Assembly (NCBI GenBank): GCA_015277795.1
Contig: CP063848.1
Span: 1,240,001 to 1,304,000, forward strand
Origin: Massilia sp. UMI-21
Lineage (GTDB): Bacteria; Pseudomonadota; Gammaproteobacteria; Burkholderiales; Burkholderiaceae_D
Length of the DNA stretch: 64,000 nucleotides
Direction of reading: 5' to 3'
Positions 54,066 through 63,788 of this stretch are shown piece by piece (positions within the stretch are counted from its first letter, which is position 1; every line of letters starts with the position of its first letter). Under the pieces are notes generated by a model, which ran no database searches, was not told the DNA's origin, and saw nothing but the letters and a program-made list of their open reading frames with translations. The position numbers and the translations under genes were made by a program.

Positions 54066-54721
54066 ACGCCGCCCTCCACCAGTTGGCCTTGCTCGAGGCG
54101 GATCACGCGCGCCGCGCCGTCCAGCACCTCTTCGTCGTGGGTCGAGATCACGCAGGTCACGCCGACGGCATGGAAGGCGCGCAGGGCGTCGAGCACCCGG
54201 TCGGCCGCCACGCGGTCGAGGTTGGCGGTCGGTTCGTCGGCCAGGATGATCTGCGGCCGGTTGACGATGGCGCGCGCCACCGCCACCCGCTGCTGTTCGC
54301 CGCCGGACAGTTCCAGCGGCATCGCCCTGGCGCGCTCGGCCAGGCCGACCTTGTCCAGGGCCGCGCGGGCGCGTCCTTCGGCCTGCGCCCTGGGGGCGCC
54401 GGTGACCAGCAAGGGCAGCATCACGTTGGCGAGGATGTTGCGGTCGTTGAGCAGGCGCTGTTGCTGGAAGATCAGGCCCAGGTTGCGGCGCAGGAAGGGA
54501 ATGCCGGCCTTCTTGATGCGGCCGATGTCCTGGCCGTTGACCGTCACGACACCGCTGGTGGGCCGCTCGACGGCGGCCACCATTTTCATGAGGGTCGACT
54601 TGCCCGCGCCCGAGGGGCCGGCCAGGTAGACCAGCTCCCCCTTGCCGATGTTCAGCGAGACATCGCGCAGGGCAAAATTGTCAGGGGAGTATTGCTTGGA
54701 GACGGACTGGAACTCGATCAT
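54062..54721 (-). CDS. ftsE: Cell-division ATP-binding protein FtsE
   Basis: 219-residue ABC ATPase that powers FtsX. Motifs: Walker A GPSGAGKST near residue 36, LSGGEQQRVAVARAIVNRP near 138, Walker B IILADEPTANLD, and ISTHDEEVLD. IPFLRRNLGLIFQQQRLLND is the FtsE-type Q-loop region. It stands 42 bases after ftsY and overlaps ftsX. Confidence 0.96.
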   Translation of the reverse strand: MIEFQSVSKQYSPDNFALRDVSLNIGKGELVYLAGPSGAGKSTLMKMVAAVERPTSGVVTVNGQDIGRIKKAGIPFLRRNLGLIFQQQRLLNDRNILANVMLPLLVTGAPRAQAEGRARAALDKVGLAERARAMPLELSGGEQQRVAVARAIVNRPQIILADEPTANLDRVAADRVLDALRAFHAVGVTCVISTHDEEVLDGAARVIRLEQGQLVEGGV

Positions 54722-54763
54722 GAATACCTGTTCTGCTGTTCTGCGGTTCTGTTCATTCGAGGC

Positions 54764-55969
54764 TTAGCCGAGCAGGGCTTCGACGAATTCTTCGGCGTTG
54801 AACGGCTGCAGGTCGTCGAGTTTCTCGCCCACGCCGATGAAGTACACCGGCACCGGCCGGGTACGCGCGATCGCGGCCAGCACGCCGCCCTTGGCGGTGC
54901 CGTCCAGCTTGGTGATCACCAGGCCGGTGAGCTGCAGCGCGTCGTCGAAGGCCTTGACCTGGGCCAGTGCGTTCTGGCCGGTGTTGCCGTCGATGACCAG
55001 CAGCGTCTCGTGCGGGGCGCCCTCCATGCCCTTGCCGATGACGCGCTTGATCTTCTTGAGTTCTTCCATCAGGTGCAGCTGGGTCGGCAGGCGGCCGGCG
55101 GTATCGACCATGACCACGTCGACGCCCTTGGCCTTGCCCGACTGGACCGCATCGAAGGCGACGGCGGCCGGATCGCCCGACTGCTGGGAGATCACGGTCA
55201 CGTTGTTGCGCTGGCCCCAGACCATCAGCTGCTCGCGCGCGGCGGCGCGGAAGGTGTCGCCGGCGGCCAGCAGCACCGACTGCTCGAAGCGCTGCATGTG
55301 CTTGGCCAGCTTGCCGATGGTGGTGGTCTTGCCGGCGCCGTTCACGCCCGCGATCATCATCACCAGCGGTTCGTGGCGGCCCAGCTCCAGGGGCTTCTGC
55401 AGCGGCTGCAGCATCTCGATCATCAGCTCCTTCAGCGCCGCCTTCACGGCGCTGGCATCGAGCAGCTTGTCTTCCTTGACCCGGCGGCGCAGCGAATCGA
55501 GCAGGAACTGGGTGGCGTCCATGCCGGCATCGGACATCAGCAGCGCCGATTCGAGTTCCTCGTACAGGTCTTCGTCGATGCGCGCGCCGACGAACAGCAG
55601 GGACAGGTTGCTCGAGGTCTTGGACAGGCCGGCCTTCAGGCGCGTCATCCAGGAGCGCTTCTTCTCGGCGTCGGTGGTCGGACGCTCCGCGGTTTCCGGG
55701 AACAACTCGCCGAGCCCGGGTGCCGCCGGCGCGCTGGCCGGCGCAGAAGCGGAGGTAGAGGCAGGGGCAGAGGCGGGGGCAGCGGTCGGAGTGGCTGTCG
55801 GCGCGGCAGTCGGCGCGGGAGCGGCGGTTGGCGCGGGAGCGCGGCTGAGCGGCGCGTCCAGCGCACCTGGCACGAACATCGGCGCTGCGGCAGCTGCGGG
55901 GGCAGACGCGGGCTCGCTCGGCGCCGGGACCTCGGTCTCGGGCTTCTTTCTCTTGAAGAAACTAAACAT
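54764..55969 (-). CDS. ftsY: Signal recognition particle receptor FtsY
   Basis: Docks ribosome-nascent-chain-SRP complexes at the membrane, 401 residues. The N-terminus (1-100) is low-complexity Ala/Pro/Thr repeats (APTAAPAPTAAPTATPTAAP) after a lysine-rich start FSFFKRKKP. The NG domain follows with G1 GVNGAGKTTTIGKLA, DTAGRLPT (G3) and TKLDGTAKGG (G4). The acidic A domain typical of gammaproteobacteria is replaced by these repeats. First gene of ftsYEX. ATG 55969. Confidence 0.96.
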   Translation of the reverse strand: MFSFFKRKKPETEVPAPSEPASAPAAAAAPMFVPGALDAPLSRAPAPTAAPAPTAAPTATPTAAPASAPASTSASAPASAPAAPGLGELFPETAERPTTDAEKKRSWMTRLKAGLSKTSSNLSLLFVGARIDEDLYEELESALLMSDAGMDATQFLLDSLRRRVKEDKLLDASAVKAALKELMIEMLQPLQKPLELGRHEPLVMMIAGVNGAGKTTTIGKLAKHMQRFEQSVLLAAGDTFRAAAREQLMVWGQRNNVTVISQQSGDPAAVAFDAVQSGKAKGVDVVMVDTAGRLPTQLHLMEELKKIKRVIGKGMEGAPHETLLVIDGNTGQNALAQVKAFDDALQLTGLVITKLDGTAKGGVLAAIARTRPVPVYFIGVGEKLDDLQPFNAEEFVEALLG

Positions 55970-56217
55970 ATGTGGGGGCGAATCCTGCGCACGGTGCCGG
56001 CGATCGCCGGCGATGAAAAAAGGTGCGAATATTTTACCAGAGCAGCAAGACGCTCTCCTGTCTGGCCGGTATCGATGCTGGAAGATGCAGCGAAAGAACT
56101 CTTTGTTGTGTTGTTGTTGAAACCGATTGGCTACTCAACAGTGCGGATCTGGAAAACGAGCGCGACTTGCGTTAAATTGAACATGGAGAGAAAACCACAA
56201 ATACAACGGGGCACACC

Positions 56218-56409
56218 GTGAAAATCACTAATTTCCTGAAGCGGCTCATCCATGGCGACAATGCCACCGATGGCAGCGCCGCGAACATGCGCAACATTAT
56301 CGTGTGGGCGTTCATCGCCCTCGTCGCATTGTTCCTGACCAATCCGGAGCAGGTCAGTTTCTTCGACAAGCCGATTCCCTTGCCGCCAGAGCTGGGACTC
56401 GGCCAGTAG
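56218..56409 (+). CDS. Small hypothetical single-helix membrane protein
   Basis: 63 residues starting at GTG 56218: a charged start KITNFLKRLIHGDNATDGSA, one hydrophobic helix (IIVWAFIALVALFLTN) and a Pro-rich tail. GGGG lies seven bases upstream. A 12-codon frame (ATG 56183, MERKPQIQRGTP) ends overlapping this GTG, so it could be coupled. The helix is faintly like the FtsH N-terminus, but that is weak. I do not recognise it. Repeat copy D follows directly. Confidence 0.5.
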   Translation: MKITNFLKRLIHGDNATDGSAANMRNIIVWAFIALVALFLTNPEQVSFFDKPIPLPPELGLGQ

Positions 56410-56536
56410 TAGGGTGGTCGGCTCTGCCGACCGCGCGTTCACGTTCCAGTTGAGCAGACGCGACGGCTGTTTATCAACTGGGTGAACGCGTGGAGTGATC
56501 CGGTCCAGTGGACCAGATCACAAGCCGCCGCCCTAC
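56409..56536. repeat. Intergenic palindromic repeat, copy D
   Basis: 128 bases bounded by GTAGGGTGGTCGG and CGCCGCCCTAC, with CCGCGCGTTCACG and GGTGAACGCGTGG inside. Between them are nested complementary stretches (CCAGTTGA/TCAACTGG and GATCCGGTCCA/TGGACCAGATC) that pair across the centre. It is the clearest long palindrome of the family and separates the small membrane protein from the convergent TPP enzyme. Confidence 0.65.
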
Positions 56537-56558
56537 GGGTCTCAAGCCTGGCAGACGC

Positions 56559-58274
56559 TCAGCGGGCCGCCTTGGCCGCCTCCGCTGTCTTGCGAATCGT
56601 CTCGAGCGTCGCGTTCGGCGTGATCAGGTTGCCGTCGTAGCGCAGCTCGATCACGGCCGGCAGCTTGCGTTCGTTCGCATGCGCCAGCGCGCGCTGCAGG
56701 GCGGGCGCGAATTCCTCGGTCTTCTCGACCACCTCGCCGTGGCCGCCGTAGGCGCGCGCCAGGGCCGCGAAATCCGGATTGTGCAGACTGGTGCCCGACA
56801 CGCGGCCCGGGTAGTCGCGTTCCTGGTGCATCCGGATCGTGCCGAACATGTTGTTGTTGAACACCAGCAGCACCAGGCCCGCGCCGTACTGCACCGCGGT
56901 CGCCAGTTCCTGGCCCGTCATCATGAATTCGCCGTCGCCGGCAAAGGTCACCACGGTACGCTGCGGATCGATGATCTTGGCCGCCACGCCGGCCGGCACC
57001 GCATAGCCCATGGCGCCGTTGGTCGGCGCCAGCTGGGTGCGGCGGCCGCCGTAGCGGTAGAAGCGGTGCGCCCAGGTCGCGTAGTTGCCGGCGCCATTGG
57101 TGATGATGGTGTCGTGCGGCACCTGCTGCATCAGCTCCTGCACCACCTGCCACAGGTCGAGCGGCGCGCCGCCCTCGCGGAAGATCGGCGGCTGCGCCTG
57201 CCAGGCGGCCAGCTCGTCCCTGGCTTGCTCGATCGTGCCGCCCCAGGCCGACGCGTCCACCGGCGCCATCGCGGCCAGCATCGCGCAGGCCTGTTCCGGG
57301 CCGCTGGCGACCATGAGCTCGGCCTGGTAGACGCTGCCCAGCTCTTCCGGGTCGGCATGGAAGTGCACCAGGCGCTGGCGCGGCACCGGGGACGAAAGCA
57401 GCGAATAGCCGCTGGTGGTCATCTCGCCCAGGCGCGGGCCGATGGCGATCACCAGGTCGGCGTCCTTGACGCGCGCCGCCAGTTTGGGGTTGATGCCGAT
57501 GCCGACGTCGCCCACGTAGTTCGGGTGCTCGTTGTCGAGCAGGTCCTGGAAGCGGAAGGTGCAGCCCACCGGCAGTCCGTTCGCTTCGGCGAAGCGGCGC
57601 AGGTCGGCGCAGGCCCCCTCGGACCAGGAGCCGCCGCCGAGCAGCACGATCGGGCGCTGGCTTTCGGCCAGCATGGCGCGCAGCCGGGCGATCTGCGCCG
57701 AGGAGGGCGCCGCCTGCACCGGCTGGTAGGGGCGCGCATCGGCGACTGCCGCCGTCGTGACCAGCATGTCTTCGGGCAGGGCCAGCACCACCGGGCCGGG
57801 GCGGCCGCTGGTGGCCACCTGGAAGGCGCGCGCGATGTATTCCGGAATGCGGTCGGCGCGGTCGATCTGGGTCACCCACTTGGCCATCTGGCCGAACATG
57901 CGGCGGTAGTCGATTTCCTGGAAGGCTTCGCGGTCGATGAAGTCGCTGCCGACCTGGCCGATGAACAGGATCATCGGGGTCGAGTCCTGGAAGGCCGTGT
58001 GCACCCCGATCGAGGCATTGGTGGCGCCGGGGCCGCGGGTAACGAAACAGATGCCCGGCTTGCCGGTCATCTTGCCGTAGGCCTCGGCCATGAACGCCGC
58101 GCCGCCTTCCTGCCGGTTGATCACGAAGCGGATATCCGAATCGTGCAGCGCGTCCAGCACGTCGAGGTAGCTTTCGCCGGGAACGCCGAAGGCGGTGTCC
58201 ACGCCGTGGGTATGGAGCGCATCGACCAGGATCTGGCCGCCGGTGCGGGAAGGGTGCGTCATGGTGTCGGTCAT
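56559..58274 (-). CDS. Thiamine-pyrophosphate-dependent enzyme, acetolactate-synthase-like
   Basis: 571-residue three-domain TPP enzyme. The N-terminal domain has FGVPGESYLDVLDAL with the catalytic Glu region and VTRGPGATNASIGVHTAFQD; the centre binds nucleotide-like cofactor (about 205-330); the C-terminal domain has the TPP/Mg motif GDGEFMMTGQELAT ending VFNNN. It resembles the catalytic subunits of acetolactate synthase, benzoylformate decarboxylase or related enzymes; no regulatory subunit is adjacent, so biosynthetic ALS is unlikely. ATG 58274 is chosen; ATG 58262 is four codons in. Confidence 0.85.
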   Translation of the reverse strand: MTDTMTHPSRTGGQILVDALHTHGVDTAFGVPGESYLDVLDALHDSDIRFVINRQEGGAAFMAEAYGKMTGKPGICFVTRGPGATNASIGVHTAFQDSTPMILFIGQVGSDFIDREAFQEIDYRRMFGQMAKWVTQIDRADRIPEYIARAFQVATSGRPGPVVLALPEDMLVTTAAVADARPYQPVQAAPSSAQIARLRAMLAESQRPIVLLGGGSWSEGACADLRRFAEANGLPVGCTFRFQDLLDNEHPNYVGDVGIGINPKLAARVKDADLVIAIGPRLGEMTTSGYSLLSSPVPRQRLVHFHADPEELGSVYQAELMVASGPEQACAMLAAMAPVDASAWGGTIEQARDELAAWQAQPPIFREGGAPLDLWQVVQELMQQVPHDTIITNGAGNYATWAHRFYRYGGRRTQLAPTNGAMGYAVPAGVAAKIIDPQRTVVTFAGDGEFMMTGQELATAVQYGAGLVLLVFNNNMFGTIRMHQERDYPGRVSGTSLHNPDFAALARAYGGHGEVVEKTEEFAPALQRALAHANERKLPAVIELRYDGNLITPNATLETIRKTAEAAKAAR

Positions 58275-58444
58275 CCTTGTTGGTTTGCTATCCGGGCATT
58301 CTATGTGGATGAGGTGGGGAAGGCTTTTGAAATGGCGACACGAACTTACACAAAAAGAAGCAGGGCAAACGACTGACCCCGGGTGTGTGGTTTCGCAAAA
58401 AGGGCAGCGCCGGTTCGTGCCCGCATCGGTTACAATGATGCCGT

Positions 58445-58778
58445 GAAGCAGGCCAGACAGTCGCTGGTCTTCACCTTCGGGTGAGGGCGGGAGGAAGGTC
58501 CGGACTCCACAGAGCGGGGTGACGGTTAACGGCCGTCCGCTGAAAGCCGCAAGGTATAAGGCGAGGAATAGGGCCACAGAGACGAGCGTATTCAGTTACG
58601 GTGAAACGCGGTAACCTCCACCTGGAGCAATTCCAAATAGGCACGCGTTGATGTTGCTCGCGGAGCGTGCGGGTAGGAAGCTTGAGCGCTGGAGTAATCC
58701 AGCGCCTAGAGGAATGGCTGTCATAGGGGCGTCCCGCAAGGGAAACCACTACACAGAATCCGGCCTATCGGCCTGCTT
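58445..58778 (+). ncRNA. rnpB: RNase P RNA (class A)
   Basis: Catalytic RNA that matures tRNA 5' ends. Terminal stem AAGCAGGCC (58446-58454) pairs with GGCCTGCTT (58770-58778). Conserved blocks in order: CAGACAGTCGC, GAGGAAGGTCCGGACTCC, AGAGGAATGGCTGTC, and ACAGAATCCGGCCTATCGG. Total length about 334 bases suits bacterial type A. A -10 TACAAT (58431-58436) places the transcription start at the mature 5' end. Confidence 0.96.
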
Positions 58779-58825
58779 TACATGAATTCGGCGCCGCCGG
58801 GCCGGGCGCCCCGGCGGAGTCATCG

Positions 58826-60322
58826 ATGCAGAAATTCATCCTGGCGCTCGACCAGGGCACCACCAGCTCGCGCGCCATCCTGTTCGACCATGCCGGCCTG
58901 CCGGTCGCGTGCAGCCAGCACGAATATCCCCAGCACTTTCCCCAGCCCGGATGGGTCGAGCACGACGCGCTCGACATCTGGCACAGCCAGCTCGCCTGCG
59001 CGCGCGAAGCCTTGCGCCAGGCCGGCGTCGACGGCCGCCAGCTGGCCGCGATCGGCATCGCCAACCAGCGCGAGACCACCGTGCTGTGGGACCGCGCCAC
59101 CGGCGAGCCGGTGGCGCGCGCCATCGTCTGGCAGGACCGGCGCACCGCCGCCATCTGCGACCGCCTGCGCGAACAGGGGCGCGCTCCCGACATCCGGCAG
59201 CGCACCGGCCTCGAGCTCGATGCCTATTTTTCCGCCACCAAGCTGCAATGGCTGCTCGCGCAGGTCCCGGGCCTACGCGCCCGTGCGGAGCGCGGCGAGC
59301 TCGCCTTCGGCACCATCGACAGCTGGCTGGTGTACCGCCTGTGCGGACGCCACGTCACCGACGTCGGCAACGCATCGCGCACGATGCTCTTCAATATCCA
59401 GTCCCTGCGCTGGGACGAGGCGCTGCTGGCTATGTTCGGCATTCCGGCCGCGGTGCTGCCGGAAGTGGTCGCCAGTTCCGAGGTAGTGGCGCTGGCGGCC
59501 GAGGAATGGTTCGGCGCGGCGGTGCCGATCGCCGGCATCGCCGGCGACCAGCAGGCCGCCACCTTTGGCCAGGCCTGCCACCGCAAGGGGCTGGTCAAGA
59601 ACACCTACGGCACCGGCTGTTTCATGCTGATGCATGCCGGCGACACGCCGCCGGTGTCGCACAACCGGCTGCTGTCGACCGTCGGCTGGACCATTGGCGC
59701 CACCGCGCCGTCTACCGATTATCTGTTGGAAGGCAGCGTCTTCATGGGCGGCGCCACCGTGCAGTGGCTGCGCGACGGGCTCGGCATCATCAAGCAGTCC
59801 GCTGACGTCGAAGCGCTGGCCCTGAGCGTACCAAGCAGCGGCGGGGTGATGCTGGTGCCGGCCTTTACCGGCCTGGGCGCGCCGCACTGGGACCAATACG
59901 CGCGCGGCGCCATCGTCGGCATGACGCGCGGCACGAACGCCGGCCACATCGCCCGCGCTGCGGTCGAGGCGATCGCCTTCCAGAGCGCCGAACTGCTGGC
60001 CGCGATGCAGAAGGACGCGGCCTGCGCGGTCCTGGAAATGCGCGCCGACGGCGGCGCCGCCCGCAACGACCTCTTGATGCAGTTCCAGGCCGACCTGCTG
60101 GGCATTCCGGTGCTGCGGCCGCGCGTTACCGAGACCACGGCGTTGGGCGCGGCCTACCTGGCCGGGCTGGCGGTGGGCTACTGGGAAAGCGTCGAGGACA
60201 TCGCGCGCCAGTGGCAGGTCGAACGGCGCTTCGAGCCCGCGATGGACGCCGGGCGCCGCGCCGAACTGATGGCGCGCTGGGCGCGCGCGGTGGAACACGC
60301 CAAGGACTGGGCGCAGGCGTGA
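58826..60322 (+). CDS. glpK: Glycerol kinase
   Basis: Phosphorylates glycerol to glycerol 3-phosphate, 498 residues, FGGY family. The phosphate-binding loop is [19 protein letters not shown]; substrate residues are in QRETTVLWD and [13 protein letters not shown]; the C-terminal [20 protein letters not shown] is the second family signature. No glpF, glpD or glpR flanks it. ATG 58826 has GGCGGAG nearby. Confidence 0.96.
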   Translation: MQKFILALDQGTTSSRAILFDHAGLPVACSQHEYPQHFPQPGWVEHDALDIWHSQLACAREALRQAGVDGRQLAAIGIANQRETTVLWDRATGEPVARAIVWQDRRTAAICDRLREQGRAPDIRQRTGLELDAYFSATKLQWLLAQVPGLRARAERGELAFGTIDSWLVYRLCGRHVTDVGNASRTMLFNIQSLRWDEALLAMFGIPAAVLPEVVASSEVVALAAEEWFGAAVPIAGIAGDQQAATFGQACHRKGLVKNTYGTGCFMLMHAGDTPPVSHNRLLSTVGWTIGATAPSTDYLLEGSVFMGGATVQWLRDGLGIIKQSADVEALALSVPSSGGVMLVPAFTGLGAPHWDQYARGAIVGMTRGTNAGHIARAAVEAIAFQSAELLAAMQKDAACAVLEMRADGGAARNDLLMQFQADLLGIPVLRPRVTETTALGAAYLAGLAVGYWESVEDIARQWQVERRFEPAMDAGRRAELMARWARAVEHAKDWAQA

Positions 60323-60440
60323 CACGCTTCGCGCCGCCGCGCCGCAGTTCGCGCCGCCCGGCAACCGTTCGTCGCAAACCGGCCAGCCTGTTGCGCGGCG
60401 TCGCTAAGGTGGATGCATCGACCACCTTCCGGAGCCGGCC

Positions 60441-61001
60441 ATGCTGCAGCACATCCTCGCCAACACCCCTGTCCATGTCTGGGCGATCCTCGCCTTCCTG
60501 ATCTACCGCGGCGTGCTCGCCTCGCGCGATCGCGACGTCACCGTCCCCCGGATGCTGGTGGTGCCGGTGCTGATGCTGGTGCTGGCGCTGCAGTCGATCG
60601 CGATGCAGTTCGGCGTGGCCGGCGTGGGGATGCTGGCCTGGGCCGCCGGCATCGGCGCCGCCGCGCTGCAGCGCTGGAGCTTCGGCCGCAGCGGCGTCGC
60701 CCCGGGCCCGACATCGCCCACGCTGCGCCTGCGCGGCAGCTGGGCGCCGCTGGTCTTGATGGTGGCCATCTTCCTCATCAAGTACGTCCTGGCCGTGCTG
60801 CTGGCGATCCGGCCCGCAATGGCAAGCAACATCGCGTTCGCGGCCGGCGTGTGCGGCCTGCTCGGCCTGTGCAACGGCTGCTTCGTGGGCCAGCTGGCGC
60901 GCGACCTGGCCGCGGTGCGCCGCCGGGGTGCAGGCCGGCCGGACATGCCGAAAGACGGCATGGACCGCCGCGCCACGGCCCTCGAGGCGCATCGATCCTG
61001 A
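60441..61001 (+). CDS. Hypothetical four-helix membrane protein (DUF6622-like)
   Basis: 186 residues with hydrophobic helices at about 10-26, 37-58, 62-75 and 96-120, and a further one near 130-150. The N-terminus LQHILANTPVHVWAILAFLI and the polar tail (RRRGAGRPDMPKDGMDRRAT) resemble a small family of uncharacterised proteobacterial membrane proteins. Function unknown. GGAG lies before ATG 60441. It is convergent with an AAA ATPase 12 bases away. Confidence 0.7.
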   Translation: MLQHILANTPVHVWAILAFLIYRGVLASRDRDVTVPRMLVVPVLMLVLALQSIAMQFGVAGVGMLAWAAGIGAAALQRWSFGRSGVAPGPTSPTLRLRGSWAPLVLMVAIFLIKYVLAVLLAIRPAMASNIAFAAGVCGLLGLCNGCFVGQLARDLAAVRRRGAGRPDMPKDGMDRRATALEAHRS

Positions 61002-61013
61002 CGCGGGCCGCAT

Positions 61014-61964
61014 TCAGAAGCCGATCCGCCCCTTGCCCGGCGTCGGCTTCATCCGGATATCGTCCACGCGCACGCGTTCGCGCCCGGCGGCCACCGCATG
61101 GCCCAGGCCGTCGAGCAGGGTCTTGCGCAGGTCGCGCGGCGATACGCCCACCAGCTTGTCCAGCACCACGTCCGCCAGGCGCGGATCGAAGGCGGCCAGG
61201 TTCAGTTCGTCCAGCAGTCCGGCATACATGCGCTGGGCGATCCCGGCCGCCTGCGCCTGGGTGGGGGTCGGCACCTCGTACACCGCCATCCGGTTGAGCA
61301 GCGGGTGGGGGATGCCTTCGACCGAATTGGCGGTCAGGACCCAGAAGATCTGCGAGGCGTCGATCTCGACGTCGATGAATTCGTCGCGGAAGGCGCTGGC
61401 CGTTTCCGGTTCCAGCAACTGATACAGGGCGGCGAGCGGATCGGACTGGGTGGAGCCGCTCGCCTTTTCCACTTCGTCCAGCACGATCAGGGGGTTGGCG
61501 TACTGTCCCCGCACCAGGCGCTCGGCCACCTTGCCGCATTTCGCGCCGCGCCAGCTGGCCGAGCTGCCGGTGATGACGAAGCCGGCCGACAGCGCATTCA
61601 TGCTGATCAGCTCGCATTCGGTCTGCATGACCCGCGCCAGGCGCCGGGCAAAGTGGGTCTTGCCCACGCCGGGGCCGCCCAGCAGCAGGATCGGCATGAC
61701 ATTGAAGCCCCGGTCGCCCGCATGCGCCAATGCCAGGTAGCGGGCCAGGTCGTCCAGGACTTCCTCGAAATTGGGACATTCCTCGAACAGCGGATCGAGG
61801 GCGGCGATCGATGAGGGCTTGGTGACGAAGCGCTCGGCCCCGGTCTCGAGCATGCGCTCGTAGAATGCGTCGAGTTCCGGGGAGCGGCCGCGGCTGCGGT
61901 CGAGCGCTTCCTGCACTTCGATCAGGTCGTAGACCGCGCAGGTCCGGGCGAGTGTGATGCTCAC
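61014..61964 (-). CDS. Lon-like AAA family ATPase without a protease domain
   Basis: 316-residue stand-alone AAA module. Walker A is GGPGVGKT (96-103), Walker B LIVLDEVEKAS (159-169), sensor 1 FWVLTANSVEGIP with the arginine finger in PLLNRM, and a C-terminal lid SPRDLRKTLLDGLGHAV. The core resembles the Lon ATPase domain, but the Lon N-domain and Ser-Lys protease are absent. GTG 61964 is the start, with AGGAGA six bases upstream. A role as a remodeller or inactive Lon paralogue is possible; function unknown. Confidence 0.83.
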   Translation of the reverse strand: MSITLARTCAVYDLIEVQEALDRSRGRSPELDAFYERMLETGAERFVTKPSSIAALDPLFEECPNFEEVLDDLARYLALAHAGDRGFNVMPILLLGGPGVGKTHFARRLARVMQTECELISMNALSAGFVITGSSASWRGAKCGKVAERLVRGQYANPLIVLDEVEKASGSTQSDPLAALYQLLEPETASAFRDEFIDVEIDASQIFWVLTANSVEGIPHPLLNRMAVYEVPTPTQAQAAGIAQRMYAGLLDELNLAAFDPRLADVVLDKLVGVSPRDLRKTLLDGLGHAVAAGRERVRVDDIRMKPTPGKGRIGF

Positions 61965-62250
61965 GGCTGTCTCCTTGTAGCAGAAGCAGGGCCTTGCCTT
62001 GGCTCGATCCTAACGCTTCCAGCCGAGCGCCGCCAATCCGCAGCGCCTCAATTCTGCAAAGAAACTTTTATTGCATTGAAAAAAGTCAGCCCCCTGATAT
62101 GAGCTTAATCAAACGGAAAGCTTGTCTTTACAACTGAGGTCCAACCTTCAATCCGTTTCCTAAGTGACTGATTTAGGAGACATTTTAGCTTGAGCTTCTT
62201 GCAATGGACGTCGCTAAGTCCTTGGTTTCATTAGACAAATTCAGATTTGC
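61965..62250. other. AT-rich intergenic region upstream of mraZ
   Basis: About 285 bases without a convincing gene, moderately AT-rich. A secondary promoter-like pair is TTGCAT (62071-62076) with TGATAT (62095-62100), spaced 18. A perfect inverted repeat CAAGCG/CGCTTG begins at 62251 and overlaps the -35 of the main promoter. Confidence 0.5.
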
Positions 62251-62265
62251 CAAGCGTGAATTCGC

Positions 62266-62294
62266 TTGACCACCAACATTGATTCCAATAAAGT
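62266..62294 (+). promoter_or_regulatory. Candidate Pmra promoter
   Basis: TTGACC (62266-62271) and TAAAGT (62289-62294) are separated by 17 bases. The first MraZ box overlaps the -10, placing MraZ where it would block initiation. The mraZ start codon is about 100 bases downstream. Confidence 0.55.
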
Positions 62295-62327
62295 GGGAAA
62301 CAGTGTGAAAAAGTGTCGAATTGTGGG
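62293..62327 (+). promoter_or_regulatory. MraZ-binding direct repeats (four boxes)
   Basis: GTGGGA, GTGTGA, GTGTCG and GTGGGG occur at 62293, 62303, 62313 and 62323: four repeats at an exact 10-base period. E. coli MraZ binds TGGGN repeats spaced by five bases; the first and last boxes are exact and the middle two degenerate. They overlap the proposed -10, consistent with MraZ autorepression of the dcw cluster. Confidence 0.75.
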
Positions 62328-62392
62328 GGATTTCCGGGACCCCAAGCGGCCAAAAAATTCTAAATTGATAATTCTCCAGACTAGGTAAAGTC

Positions 62393-62821
62393 GTGTTCCA
62401 GGGCGCGTCAGCGATCAATCTCGATGCAAAAGGCAGGATGTCGATTCCGGCAAAGCATCGTGACGCCCTCGCGGTCCAGTGCGAGGGCCGGATGACCCTG
62501 ACCAAGCATCCGCACGGCTGCCTGCTGTTCTTCCCGCGTCCGGTGTGGGAACAGCATCGCGAGCAGATCGCCGCCTGGCCGATGTCGGCCCGTGCGTGGC
62601 AGCGCATTTTCCTTGGTAATGCGTGCGATGTCGAGTTGGACAGTGCAGGGCGGGTGCTGATTTCGCCCGAACTGCGCGCCGCCGTGGGTTTGGAGAAAGA
62701 AGTCATGATGCTGGGCATGGGCACGCATTTCGAGATCTGGGATGCCGCCAAGCTTGCCGAAAGCGAAGCCGAGGCCGTGGCCGGCGGCATGCCCGATGTC
62801 CTTTCCAATTTCTCCTTCTGA
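62393..62821 (+). CDS. mraZ: Transcriptional regulator MraZ
   Basis: 142-residue protein with two AbrB/SpoVT-like DNA-binding repeats: [20 protein letters not shown] near the start and [20 protein letters not shown] in the second half. It represses its own dcw operon. The start is GTG 62393, giving the family N-terminus MFQGASA; no ATG would. First gene of the division and cell-wall cluster, followed seven bases later by rsmH. Confidence 0.95.
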   Translation: MFQGASAINLDAKGRMSIPAKHRDALAVQCEGRMTLTKHPHGCLLFFPRPVWEQHREQIAAWPMSARAWQRIFLGNACDVELDSAGRVLISPELRAAVGLEKEVMMLGMGTHFEIWDAAKLAESEAEAVAGGMPDVLSNFSF

Positions 62822-62828
62822 GGCGCCG

Positions 62829-63788
62829 ATGACGGAAACAACCACGGTGCCTGCATTCGAGCATCGCACGGTGCTGCTGGACGAAGCAGTCGATGCGCTC
62901 GACCTGACGGCCGAGCGCATGAACGGTACTTATATAGACGGCACCTTCGGCCGCGGCGGTCATAGCCGGCTGATCCTGTCGCGCCTGGGCCCGCAGGGGC
63001 GCCTGATCGCGTTCGACAAGGATCCGCAGGCGATCGCCACCGCGGAAACCGTGGACGATCCGCGCTTCACGATCGTGCATGACAGTTTTGCCACGATGTT
63101 CGACGCGCTGGCCGCGCGCGGCATCAGCCAGGTGGACGGCATCCTGCTGGACCTTGGCATTTCGTCGCCCCAGGTGGACGACGCCACGCGCGGATTCAGC
63201 TTCCGCCAGGACGGCCCGCTCGACATGCGCATGGATACCACGCGCGGGATGTCGGCGGCCGAATGGCTGGCCAGCGCGTCGGAACAACAATTGGAAAAGG
63301 TGATAAGAGATTATGGAGAAGAGCGGTTTGCTTTCCAGATTGCAAAGGCGATTGTTGCTCGCCGCGCAGTCCAGCCAATTTCGACCACACGAGAGCTTGC
63401 CGCAATCGTGGCAGACACGGTCAAAACTCGCGAAAAAGGCAAGGATCCGGCCACCCGGACCTTTCAGGCTGTCCGGATTTTCATCAATAAAGAGCTTGAA
63501 GACCTCGAAGCAGGTCTGAGCGCCGCCTACGCGATGCTGGCGCCGGGGGCGCGCATGTCCGTGATCAGCTTCCACTCGCTGGAAGACCGCATGGTCAAGC
63601 AGTTCCTGGCCTCGAAGGCCAAGGTGGCGCAGCCGGACCGCCGGCTGCCGATCCGCGCCGTCGACCTGCCGCAGCCCCTGATGAAACTGATCACCAAGAT
63701 GAAACCGTCGGACGCGGAAGTCGGCGCCAATCCGCGCGCCCGCTCGGCGGTGCTGCGCGTGGCCGAACGCCTCGGAGTGCGGGCATGA
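62829..63788 (+). CDS. rsmH: 16S rRNA (cytosine-1402-N4)-methyltransferase RsmH
   Basis: SAM-dependent methyltransferase of 319 residues acting on C1402 in the ribosomal P site. Features are [15 protein letters not shown], motif [37 protein letters not shown] with its DLGxSSxQ signature, and [17 protein letters not shown]. Formerly mraW. ATG 62829; its stop overlaps ftsL as ATGA. Confidence 0.96.
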   Translation: MTETTTVPAFEHRTVLLDEAVDALDLTAERMNGTYIDGTFGRGGHSRLILSRLGPQGRLIAFDKDPQAIATAETVDDPRFTIVHDSFATMFDALAARGISQVDGILLDLGISSPQVDDATRGFSFRQDGPLDMRMDTTRGMSAAEWLASASEQQLEKVIRDYGEERFAFQIAKAIVARRAVQPISTTRELAAIVADTVKTREKGKDPATRTFQAVRIFINKELEDLEAGLSAAYAMLAPGARMSVISFHSLEDRMVKQFLASKAKVAQPDRRLPIRAVDLPQPLMKLITKMKPSDAEVGANPRARSAVLRVAERLGVRA

